DNA of 6,493 nucleotides from Candidatus Omnitrophota bacterium. Its GTDB lineage: Bacteria; Omnitrophota; Gorgyraeia; Gygaellales; Profunditerraquicolaceae. The translations under genes and the position numbers were made by a program. A model generated the notes under the pieces. That model ran no database searches and was not told where the DNA came from. It saw nothing but the letters and a program-made list of their open reading frames with translations. The DNA is taken from positions 1 through 6,493 of the forward strand of contig JAQTNB010000071.1 of the NCBI GenBank assembly GCA_028714055.1, read 5' to 3'. Positions 1 to 6,493 of this stretch are shown here, piece by piece (position 1 is the stretch's first letter; every line of letters begins with the position of its first letter).

Positions 1-84
1 GAACTTGTTTGGCACTTTCATCTGAAAACTTTGACTGATCAACCGGAATACGATGCGCGCAAAGATCAAAAAACTCGGGATTAA
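1..84 (+). CDS. C-terminal tail of an unidentified upstream gene (partial)
   Basis: Frame 1 is open from the window edge for 27 codons and ends at TAA (82-84). The other two forward frames stop within the first 40 bases. The peptide reads ELVWHFHLKTLTDQPEYDAR and then a short Lys/Asp/Arg-rich end, a hydrophilic composition plausible for a C-terminus. I recognise no family from this fragment. The codons are less GC-rich at third positions than those of gltB. The stop lies 67 bases before the gltB start, and the proposed gltB -35 element overlaps it. The open frame could be chance, since 27 codons is short. The absence of another candidate and the compact spacing favour a real gene end. Confidence 0.4.
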   Translation, partial: ELVWHFHLKTLTDQPEYDARKDQKTRD

Positions 85-107
85 CACGCAAGAGTATAAG
101 GTATAAT
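81..107 (+). promoter_or_regulatory. Candidate sigma-70-type promoter of gltBD
   Basis: A perfect TATAAT at 102-107 is preceded by TTAACA at 81-86, one mismatch from TTGACA. The spacer is 15 bp, shorter than the usual 16-18, so the -35 assignment is weaker than the -10. Transcription would begin near 114 and give a leader of about 38 nt before gltB. The surroundings (91-130) are TA-rich with repeated GTATA steps (95-98, 101-105 and 123-127), so other -10 registers such as TATAAG at 95-100 cannot be excluded. No clear operator or sigma-54 (GG-N10-GC) signature is visible. Confidence 0.4.
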
Positions 108-138
108 AATAAATAGTATTGGGTATAGAGTAGAACGC

Positions 139-143
139 GGGAG
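139..143 (+). promoter_or_regulatory. Shine-Dalgarno of gltB
   Basis: GGGAG lies 8 bases before the ATG at 152. An in-frame TAG at 131-133 with no start codon between it and 152 fixes that ATG as the earliest possible start. Confidence 0.6.
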
Positions 144-151
144 CGGCAAAG

Positions 152-3100
152 ATGAGAAAAGAAACGCCGGAAACGCTGGAACAAAAAGGCCTTTATGACC
201 GGCGCTACGAACATGACGCCTGCGGGGTAGGCTTTGTCTGCGATATCAAAGGCAGGAAGACCAATACGCTGGTCAAACAGGGCCTTGAGGTCCTTAACCG
301 CCTTGCGCATCGCGGAGCAACCGGCGCTGATCCTAAGACCGGAGACGGGGCGGGTATACTTATCCAGCTTCCCCACGAATTTTTTCTCAAGGCCGCATCC
401 GGAGCACGTATCCCGTTGCCTGAAGAGGGGTCCTACGGCACGGGGCTGGTATTCCTGCCGCAGAAAGCCAAAGAACGGGCATTCTGTAAGGAGGCTTTTT
501 CAAAGGCCGTCCGCCGGGAAGGACAGGCGCTTTTAGGGTGGCGCAAGGTCCCGGTGGATGATAGCGATATCGGTAAGACCGCCCGCCATACGCAGCCGGT
601 CATCGAGCAGGTATTTGTCGGGAAGGGCCCCCGCACCATGGACCAGCTTGATTTTGAACGCCGGTTGTTCGTTATCAGAAAGAAGATAGAAAATGCCGTT
701 CGCGGTTCGGCGCTCAGCCAGAAAAAATTCTTCTACATTACCAATATTTCCAGCCGGACGTTTTCCTACAAAGGTCTCCTGATGCCGTATCAGGTGGAGC
801 GGTTTTTCCCTGATCTGCGCGACCCGCTCGTCAAGAGCGCGCTGTGCCTCGTCCATTCCCGTTACAGCACGAACACCTTTCCCGCCTGGGACTTAAGCCA
901 GCCTTTCCGCTTTCTTGCCCACAACGGAGAGATCAATACCCTGCGGGGGAACATCAATTGGATGCATGCGCGCGAAAAACTCCTGAAGTCCCCGCTTTTC
1001 GGCCGCGCACTTAAAGAGATACTTCCGGTGGTTGTGCCGGGAGGCAGCGACTCTGCGGCGATCGACAACGTTTTTGAATTCCTGACGCTTTCGGGCAGGG
1101 ACCTGGCGCACGTCATGCTGATGTTGATACCAAGCGCATGGGAAGAGAACCCCCTGCTGGATAAAAAACTCAGGGATTTCTACCGTTATCATGCCTGTCT
1201 TACGGAAAGCTGGGACGGCCCGGCGGCAATCGCCTTCACCGACGGTACCAGGGTCGGGGCGGTGCTGGACCGTAACGGCCTGAGGCCTGCACGCTACGTC
1301 GTGACCAGAAATGATCTGGTGGTCATGGCATCCGAAGTCGGGGTCCTGGATATCCCCGCCAAGGATATCCGGCTTTCCGGGAGGCTTGAGCCGGGCAGGA
1401 TATTTTTCATCGATACGAAAGAGGGCCGCATTGTTGACGACGCAGAAATAAAACAAAGCATGGGCTCGCGCGGCCCCTATTCGGATTGGCTTAAGAAAGA
1501 GATGGTTTTGCTGGAAGATATCCCCTGCGCTCAGAAAAAATCCCGCACGGCGAAGCCGAAGGACCCTCAGAGCCTCCTGAAGGCATTCGGCTACACGCGC
1601 GAAGACCTTAAGTTCATCATCAAGCCTATGGCAGAAAATGCCCAGGAGCCCATAGGCTCTATGGGAAACGACACGCCCTTAGCGCTCCTTTCTCAAAGGC
1701 CGCAGCTGCCATACGCGTATTTCAAACAGCTCTTTGCGCAGGTGACGAACCCCGCGATCGACCCGATCCGGGAAGAGCTGGTGATGAGCCTGGGGACATA
1801 TTTAGGCCCGGAAAAAAATATGCTCGCGGAGTCTCCTCTTCATTGCCGCAGGTTGAGGGTGAAGGCCCCGGTGCTCAGCGATGAAGAATTGGAGACGATC
1901 CGCCGCCTGCGTACAAAAGGCTTTAAAACCAAAACTGTCTCCATGTTGTTTGATGCCGGCGATAAGAAAGATTTTCTGCGGGCGATTGAGCGTATATGCA
2001 AGGAAACCGCTTCTGCTATCGCCGCAGGGTTTAGTTTCGTCATTCTCACTGACCGGGGAGTCAGCAAAGAACGCGCAGCACTTCCCGCCCTTATTGCGGC
2101 CGGAGCAGTGCACCAGTACCTGGTAGGCAGGTCCCTGCGCACGCAGATCGGGATCATCCTTGAGACCGCCGAGCCGCGCGAAGTGCACCATTTTGCGCTG
2201 CTTCTGGGCTTTGGCACGGACTGCGTCAATCCATACGGGGCATTTACCGCCGTACGCAGCTTGCTGGCGCAAAAAAATCTGGCCATGGAAGAGGCTGTTG
2301 CGTTGAAAAATTACATCAAGGCCGTCGATAAAGGTATTTTAAAGGTCCTTTCAAAGATGGGGATATCGACCTTGCAAAGTTACCGCGGCGCCCAGATCTT
2401 TGAGGCGCTGGGATTGGATCAAGAGGTCATTGAGCGCTGCTTTACCGGGACTGTTTCGCGCATCGGCGGTGCCGGGTTTGCAGTGCTCGCCGAAGAAGCG
2501 CTTCTGCGCCACGCCGAGGCATTCCCCGCCAGGGAAAGTCAGCCGGGAACGGGATTATCCAGCGGCGGGTTGTATCAATGGAAGCGCGACGGAGAATTCC
2601 ATCTTTGGAACCCCGAGACCATCGCCTGCCTGCAGGATGCGGTATGGCAGCAGGATTACCGGAAGTTTACAAAATTCAGCGCCATGATCAATAACCAGGC
2701 GCAGCAGCCGACAACCCTGCGCAGTCTCCTGGCGTTCTCCAAGAACACCAAGCCCGTGAGCATCGATGAGGTTGAATCCGTGGAAAAGATCGTCAAACGT
2801 TTTGCCACCGGTGCCATGAGCTTTGGCTCAATCAGCAAGGAAGCCCACGAGACTATCGCCATCGCCATGAACCGCCTTGGCGGCCGCTCAAACAGCGGCG
2901 AAGGAGGGGAAGACCCGGCACGCTTTATCCCTCTTGCCAACGGCGATTCCCGCAGGAGCGCGGTCAAACAGGTTGCTTCGGGCAGGTTCGGGGTCACGGC
3001 TAACTATCTGGTCAACGCCGACGAGCTGCAGATCAAGATCGCGCAAGGGGCAAAACCGGGTGAGGGAGGGCAGCTGCCAGGGCACAAGGTAAGCGCGATC

Positions 3101-4699
3101 ATCGCCAAGACCCGTTATACCACTCCGGGCGTTACGTTGATCTCTCCCCCTCCTCATCACGATATCTATTCTATTGAAGATCTTGCCCAGCTTATTTTCG
3201 ACCTGAAGAACGCCAATCCCCGCGCCCGGATCAGCGTCAAGCTTGTTTCAGAGATAGGCGTCGGCACGATCGCGGCAGGGGTGGCCAAAGGGCATGCCGA
3301 CATGATATTGATATCAGGAGGCGACGGCGGGACAGGGGCCTCTCCGTTAAGTTCGATCAAGCACGCAGGGCTCCCCTGGGAGTTGGGGATCTCAGAAGCC
3401 CATCAGACGCTGGTGCTTAACGACCTGCGCAGCCGCGTACGGCTTCAGACCGACGGACAGATGCGCACCGGCCGCGACGTTGCCATCGCGGCGATCCTGG
3501 GAGCGGAGGAATTCGGATTCTGCTCCGCGGTATTGATCACGCTTGGCTGCGTGATGCTCAGGCATTGTCATTTGAATAATTGTTCCGTGGGCATTGCTAC
3601 CCAGGAGGAAGCACTCTGCCATAGATTCAGAGGCAAGCCCGAATATATCGTCACCTACTTTACTTTTGTCGCCCAAGAACTGCGCGAGATCATGGCGAAT
3701 CTCGGAGTGCGCACGCTCGATGAGTTGATAGGCAATACCGGGCTCCTGGAGGTAAACCGGGCAATGACCCCCTGGAAGGCAGGGGGAATAGATTTTTCCC
3801 GGATCCTGTATAAGCCGAAACTCACCTCCGGGGTCGGGGTGTTTTGTCAGATAAAGCAGGATCACGGGGTCGATAAGGTCTTGGATCATGAGCTTATCAG
3901 GCGCGCTTCCCCGGCTCTCCAGGAACAAAAAGCCGTGCGCCTGGAGTTTCCGATACGCAATACTGACCGTGCCGCCGGGGCGATGCTCAGCGGAACGCTC
4001 TGCTCTCTGCGCGGGGAGGAAGGCTTGCCTGCGGATACCATACGGGTTAAATTCAAAGGGACCGCCGGCCAAAGCTTCGGCGCTTTTCTTGCCAAGGGCA
4101 TTACCTTCGAGCTGGAGGGCATGGCAAACGATTATGTCGGCAAGGGGGTTTCCGGGGGCACGGTTATCGTTTATCCCGATAAAGGCGTTACCTACCGGCC
4201 GCAGGATAACGTGATCATCGGCAATACTGCTTTTTACGGTGCGAGCTCCGGAGAGGCGTATGTGTGCGGCGTTGCCGGAGAACGGTTTTGTATCCGTAAT
4301 TCCGGGCTCTATGCGGTGGTTGAAGGGCTGGGAGACCACGGGTGCGAATATATGACGGGCGGCAGGGTGGTTGTCCTGGGAAAAACCGGCCGCAATTTTG
4401 CCGCAGGCATGTCCGGAGGTATCGCGTATGTCTATGCGAAGGATTTCGATTTCAAATCCAGGTGTAACCGCGATATGGTTGCGCTTGAGCGCCTGGCTCC
4501 CGAAGATGCGGCAGTGGTTAAGCGGCTTCTCTTTGACCACCTGCGTTATACGCAGAGTGCCGCGGCCAAGATTATCCTTGATGATTTCGGCAGCGCGCGG
4601 GCCCATTTTATCAAGGTGATACCTTTGGAATACAAGCGCATATTGGAGGCAGTGCAGGTTACCATCAAGGCCGATCTGTCGGAAGTCTCAGACGGTTAG
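152..4699 (+). CDS. gltB: Glutamate synthase large (alpha) subunit
   Basis: This is the catalytic subunit of glutamate synthase (GOGAT). It hydrolyses glutamine and uses the channelled ammonia with 2-oxoglutarate to make glutamate. At 1515 aa it is full length for the family. Residues 1-23 are a short propeptide, expected to be removed to free Cys24 (HDACGVGF), the class II amidotransferase nucleophile. The amidotransferase domain runs to about 430, with HRGATGADP (53-61), HSRYSTNTF (235-243) and AHNGEIN (256-262). A central domain follows (about 480-770). The FMN synthase domain (about 815-1200) has PGEGGQLPGH (969-978), SGGDGGTGAS (1055-1064) and the 3Fe-4S ligands Cys1133, Cys1139 and Cys1144 (C-x5-C-x4-C). 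The C-terminal GXGXG beta-helix domain spans about 1265-1460. No frameshift or missing key residue is seen. The enzyme is cytoplasmic. gltD starts 25 bases downstream, so this is the NAD(P)H-dependent bacterial type and not the ferredoxin type. Confidence 0.98.
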   Translation: MRKETPETLEQKGLYDRRYEHDACGVGFVCDIKGRKTNTLVKQGLEVLNRLAHRGATGADPKTGDGAGILIQLPHEFFLKAASGARIPLPEEGSYGTGLVFLPQKAKERAFCKEAFSKAVRREGQALLGWRKVPVDDSDIGKTARHTQPVIEQVFVGKGPRTMDQLDFERRLFVIRKKIENAVRGSALSQKKFFYITNISSRTFSYKGLLMPYQVERFFPDLRDPLVKSALCLVHSRYSTNTFPAWDLSQPFRFLAHNGEINTLRGNINWMHAREKLLKSPLFGRALKEILPVVVPGGSDSAAIDNVFEFLTLSGRDLAHVMLMLIPSAWEENPLLDKKLRDFYRYHACLTESWDGPAAIAFTDGTRVGAVLDRNGLRPARYVVTRNDLVVMASEVGVLDIPAKDIRLSGRLEPGRIFFIDTKEGRIVDDAEIKQSMGSRGPYSDWLKKEMVLLEDIPCAQKKSRTAKPKDPQSLLKAFGYTREDLKFIIKPMAENAQEPIGSMGNDTPLALLSQRPQLPYAYFKQLFAQVTNPAIDPIREELVMSLGTYLGPEKNMLAESPLHCRRLRVKAPVLSDEELETIRRLRTKGFKTKTVSMLFDAGDKKDFLRAIERICKETASAIAAGFSFVILTDRGVSKERAALPALIAAGAVHQYLVGRSLRTQIGIILETAEPREVHHFALLLGFGTDCVNPYGAFTAVRSLLAQKNLAMEEAVALKNYIKAVDKGILKVLSKMGISTLQSYRGAQIFEALGLDQEVIERCFTGTVSRIGGAGFAVLAEEALLRHAEAFPARESQPGTGLSSGGLYQWKRDGEFHLWNPETIACLQDAVWQQDYRKFTKFSAMINNQAQQPTTLRSLLAFSKNTKPVSIDEVESVEKIVKRFATGAMSFGSISKEAHETIAIAMNRLGGRSNSGEGGEDPARFIPLANGDSRRSAVKQVASGRFGVTANYLVNADELQIKIAQGAKPGEGGQLPGHKVSAIIAKTRYTTPGVTLISPPPHHDIYSIEDLAQLIFDLKNANPRARISVKLVSEIGVGTIAAGVAKGHADMILISGGDGGTGASPLSSIKHAGLPWELGISEAHQTLVLNDLRSRVRLQTDGQMRTGRDVAIAAILGAEEFGFCSAVLITLGCVMLRHCHLNNCSVGIATQEEALCHRFRGKPEYIVTYFTFVAQELREIMANLGVRTLDELIGNTGLLEVNRAMTPWKAGGIDFSRILYKPKLTSGVGVFCQIKQDHGVDKVLDHELIRRASPALQEQKAVRLEFPIRNTDRAAGAMLSGTLCSLRGEEGLPADTIRVKFKGTAGQSFGAFLAKGITFELEGMANDYVGKGVSGGTVIVYPDKGVTYRPQDNVIIGNTAFYGASSGEAYVCGVAGERFCIRNSGLYAVVEGLGDHGCEYMTGGRVVVLGKTGRNFAAGMSGGIAYVYAKDFDFKSRCNRDMVALERLAPEDAAVVKRLLFDHLRYTQSAAAKIILDDFGSARAHFIKVIPLEYKRILEAVQVTIKADLSEVSDG

Positions 4700-4724
4700 G
4701 ACCTTTCAGCGTGCGGGATGAGCT

Positions 4725-6164
4725 ATGGGTGACGTAAAAGGGTTTTTGAAAGTCAAAAGAGAAAAAGCTGTTTACCGGCCGGTATGCGAACGTACCCGCG
4801 ATTACCGGGAGGTCGCGGTTGTACCGGAAGGCAGGCGCACGCAGGAGCAATCCTCGCGTTGTATGGATTGTGGAACGCCCTTCTGCCATTGGGGGTGTCC
4901 GGTGGGCAATTATATCCCCGAATGGAACGACCTGGTATTTGCCGGCCATTGGCAGCAAGCCCTTGAACTTCTGGAGGAGACCAATAACCTTCCTGAGATT
5001 ACCGGCAGGCTTTGCCCGGCTCCTTGCGAATTTTCCTGTGTCCTGGGGATCAACGACGACCCGGTCAGTATCCGCGAAAATGAACTGGCGATCATAGAAC
5101 ACGGGTTTAGCCGCGGTTGGGTCGTGAGCCGTCGCCCGCGCGCGCGCACCGGCAAGACGGTAGCAGTGGTCGGTTCCGGGCCGGCCGGGCTTTCGTGTGC
5201 CGCCCAGCTGAATAAGGCAGGGCACCGTGTCGTGGTATTCGAGCGCGACGATAAAGCAGGCGGGCTTCTGCGTTACGGCATCCCCGATTTTAAACTGGAT
5301 AAAAAGATCCTGGACCGGCGCATCGCCGTATGGCGCAAGGAAGGCATTGTTTTTAAGACAGGCGTTGAGGCCGGCAGGGATATTCCTTCCCGCAGGCTTT
5401 TGGAAGAATTCGACGCGGTTTGTCTTGCCGCGGGTTCCCGCGTCCCCCGGGACCTCGCGATACCGGGCAGGGACCTTGCCGGGGTCCATTTTGCCATGGA
5501 ATACCTGGTGCAGTCGAACAAGGCCGTTGCAGGGATCCGGATCCCTTTGGGCCGGCGCATCGAGGCCAAAGGGAAAAAAGTGGTAGTGATCGGAGGGGGG
5601 GATACCGGCGCAGACTGCGTCGGTACCGCGCACCGCCAGGGCGCCTCATGCGTAGTCCAGATAGAGCTTTTGCCGCAGCCTTCCGAATGCCGCTTAAAGG
5701 CCCAGCCGTGGCCGCAATATCCGATGATACTGAGGACCTCTACCAGCCATGAAGAGGGCGGAGAGCGTAAGTGGTCCGTATTGACCAAGGAGTTCGCCGG
5801 TAAAGGCCGTGTTGAAAAACTTTCCTGCGTACAGGCAGCTTTTGAAAAAGACGCACAAGGATGCTCAGTGATAAAGGAAGTCCCGCAGAGCGCCTTTGAG
5901 ATCGAGGCAGACCTGGTGGTCCTGGCCCTGGGCTTTATGCATCCTGAGAAAAAAGGCTTAATAGAGGACCTGGGGCTTACGCTTGATGCGCGCGGGTCAA
6001 TAAAGACCGATGAGCGTTTTATGACCTCGAAAAAAGGCGTGTTTGCCGCGGGAGACGCCCATCGCGGGCAGTCCCTGATCGTCTGGGCGATATCCGAAGG
6101 CAGGAGGGCCGCGCACCATATCGATGCGTTTTTGATGGGCGATACGCGCCTGCCTTCCCTGTAA
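4725..6164 (+). CDS. gltD: Glutamate synthase small (beta) subunit, NAD(P)H oxidoreductase
   Basis: This subunit oxidises NAD(P)H on FAD and delivers electrons through 4Fe-4S clusters to GltB. At 479 aa it is of normal length. The N-terminal iron-sulfur domain has Cys46, Cys49, Cys54 and Cys58 (RCMDCGTPFCHWGCPVGN), then Cys97, Cys101 and Cys105 (LCPAPCEFSC). An FAD-binding Rossmann motif follows at 146-155 (VAVVGSGPAG), ending in the acidic Glu173. The pyridine-nucleotide motif is at 286-295 (VVVIGGGDTG), and the second FAD motif is AAGDAHRGQS (441-450). The GADCVGTAHRQGA and ELLPQP stretches place it with plant, yeast and Gram-positive GltD rather than E. coli GltD, so the NADH or NADPH preference is open. 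An in-frame TGA at 4719-4721 fixes the ATG at 4725. The ribosome site is weak (GGGATGAG, 4715-4722). With a 25-base gap after gltB, co-transcription and perhaps translational coupling are likely. Confidence 0.97.
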   Translation: MGDVKGFLKVKREKAVYRPVCERTRDYREVAVVPEGRRTQEQSSRCMDCGTPFCHWGCPVGNYIPEWNDLVFAGHWQQALELLEETNNLPEITGRLCPAPCEFSCVLGINDDPVSIRENELAIIEHGFSRGWVVSRRPRARTGKTVAVVGSGPAGLSCAAQLNKAGHRVVVFERDDKAGGLLRYGIPDFKLDKKILDRRIAVWRKEGIVFKTGVEAGRDIPSRRLLEEFDAVCLAAGSRVPRDLAIPGRDLAGVHFAMEYLVQSNKAVAGIRIPLGRRIEAKGKKVVVIGGGDTGADCVGTAHRQGASCVVQIELLPQPSECRLKAQPWPQYPMILRTSTSHEEGGERKWSVLTKEFAGKGRVEKLSCVQAAFEKDAQGCSVIKEVPQSAFEIEADLVVLALGFMHPEKKGLIEDLGLTLDARGSIKTDERFMTSKKGVFAAGDAHRGQSLIVWAISEGRRAAHHIDAFLMGDTRLPSL

Positions 6165-6188
6165 GCGTCCGGTCCCGGGCGAAGAAAT

Positions 6189-6216
6189 TTGATGGTCAGA
6201 TATCTTATGCTATGTT
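6189..6216 (+). promoter_or_regulatory. Possible extended -10 promoter for the GGDEF gene
   Basis: TTGATG (6189-6194) and TATGTT (6211-6216) are separated by 16 bp, and TG at 6208-6209 gives an extended -10 (TGcTATGTT). Each hexamer matches consensus at four of six positions. Transcription would begin near 6223, just before the ribosome-binding site at 6226-6232, so the leader would be very short. There is no clear terminator between gltD and this point, so read-through from gltBD is an equal possibility. Confidence 0.28.
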
Positions 6217-6223
6217 AAGATAT
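6200..6223 (+). repeat. Perfect 8-bp inverted repeat between gltD and the GGDEF gene
   Basis: ATATCTTA (6200-6207) and TAAGATAT (6216-6223) are exact reverse complements separated by 8 bases. The arms are AT-rich and no T-run follows, so it does not look like an intrinsic terminator. The spacing of the half-sites, 16 bp centre to centre, and the overlap with the putative -10 would suit a dimeric regulator's operator. A weak RNA hairpin next to the ribosome-binding site is the alternative. The symmetry is directly visible; the role is inferred. Confidence 0.45.
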
Positions 6224-6225
6224 GC

Positions 6226-6232
6226 AAAGGTG
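6226..6232 (+). promoter_or_regulatory. Shine-Dalgarno of the GGDEF gene
   Basis: AAAGGTG lies 4 bases before the ATG at 6237. A TGA at 6231-6233 in the same frame as the gene excludes any upstream start, so this site and that ATG define the N-terminus. Confidence 0.6.
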
Positions 6233-6236
6233 ACCT

Positions 6237-6493
6237 ATGGCCGAAAACGTCTGTCCGGATTTTCTTACCGGTTTTTCCCTGAGGGATTCGCTGTATCCCA
6301 CGCTGGAAAAACTGATGCTGGAATTCCAGGCTCAAAAAAAGCCGTTCTCGCTTGCCCTGCTTGACCTCGACCGTTTCAAGAAGTTCAACGACAAGTTCGG
6401 CCATGACTTCGGGGATGAGATCCTCAGGTACGCCTCCAGCACCCTGCGCATGACCGTCAGCGAAGTCCAGAGCCTGCTCTTCCGTTACGGAGG
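6237..6493 (+). CDS. GGDEF-domain protein, probable diguanylate cyclase family (5' part only)
   Basis: The first 85 residues are present and the gene runs off the window. GGDEF enzymes condense two GTP into the second messenger c-di-GMP. Visible hallmarks are DFLTGFS (8-14), matching the family DxLTG motif, then LLDLDRFKKFND (41-52) and FGHDFGDEIL (54-63). Asp43 corresponds to the metal-binding Asp, and Asn51 and Asp60 to the guanine-binding residues, with spacings of 8 and 17 as in PleD. The last residues are RYG plus the first two bases of another Gly codon, exactly where the GGDEF/GGEEF signature begins, so the catalytic signature itself cannot be read. No sensory domain, signal peptide or membrane segment precedes the domain; any partner domain must lie C-terminal. 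Activity is unproven, because degenerate GGDEF domains act as receptors or are inactive. It starts 72 bases after gltD on the same strand. Confidence 0.88.
   Translation, partial: MAENVCPDFLTGFSLRDSLYPTLEKLMLEFQAQKKPFSLALLDLDRFKKFNDKFGHDFGDEILRYASSTLRMTVSEVQSLLFRYG

Noticed and set aside
1..21. Divergent minus-strand gene starting with ATG at 21-19
   Set aside because: Only seven codons are visible, with no clear ribosome-binding site. The + strand open frame ending at 84 is a better explanation.
31..36. TTGACT as an upstream -35 box
   Set aside because: No acceptable -10 lies 16-18 bp downstream, and it falls inside the probable upstream coding tail.
1812..2277. A7 runs in gltB (about 1812-1818 and 2271-2277) as slippery or frameshift sites
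   Set aside because: The GltB frame continues with conserved sequence on both sides of each run, and no downstream structure or alternative product is suggested.
3392..4606. Minus-strand open frame of about 404 codons inside gltB
   Set aside because: It lies wholly opposite strongly conserved GltB synthase and C-terminal domain sequence, shows no recognisable domain, and is expected from GC-rich codon bias suppressing stops on the other strand.
5137..5149. Alternating CG run in gltD, possible Z-DNA-forming element
   Set aside because: It encodes the Arg/Pro/Ala linker between the iron-sulfur and FAD domains and is explained by GC-rich arginine and alanine codons.
4665..5633. Minus-strand open frame of about 322 codons across the gltB end and gltD
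   Set aside because: It is a shadow of gltD codon usage and shows no family motif. It covers the conserved iron-sulfur and FAD segments of GltD.
6165..6190. Possible gltD terminator around TCCGGTCCCGGGC
   Set aside because: The CCGG/CCCGGG symmetry leaves almost no loop and no T-run follows, so it does not form a credible intrinsic terminator.

Overview
The window holds a complete bacterial glutamate synthase operon, gltB (large subunit, 1515 aa) followed by gltD (small subunit, 479 aa). It is flanked by the apparent tail of an unidentified gene at the left edge and the first 85 codons of a GGDEF-domain (diguanylate cyclase family) gene at the right edge. Everything reads on the + strand. 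The core is ordinary nitrogen-assimilation housekeeping, and I found no undescribed system.

Layout. Positions 1-84 are one open frame ending in TAA, probably the C-terminus of an upstream gene. Positions 85-151 are an AT-rich spacer with a perfect TATAAT box and a Shine-Dalgarno sequence. gltB fills 152-4699, and gltD starts 25 bases after it (4725-6164). A 72-base spacer (6165-6236) has no convincing terminator, but it has an 8-bp perfect inverted repeat overlapping a possible extended -10 promoter. The GGDEF gene starts at 6237 and is cut by the window edge inside its signature motif. There is no stretch over 300 bases without a gene.

How the genes work together. GltB releases ammonia from glutamine at its N-terminal cysteine, channels it to an FMN site and makes glutamate from 2-oxoglutarate. 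GltD oxidises NAD(P)H on FAD and passes electrons through iron-sulfur clusters to GltB. With glutamine synthetase, encoded elsewhere, this is the GS-GOGAT route of ammonium assimilation. The GGDEF protein probably belongs to c-di-GMP signalling. A functional tie to glutamate synthesis is not shown.

Organism. This is a bacterium with GC-rich coding sequence and an AT-rich intergenic promoter region. The GGDEF gene is bacterial in character. GltD resembles the plant, yeast and Gram-positive subclass more than the enterobacterial one. The style would fit an uncultured lineage such as Omnitrophota or a relative, but that is an impression and the sequence does not prove it.
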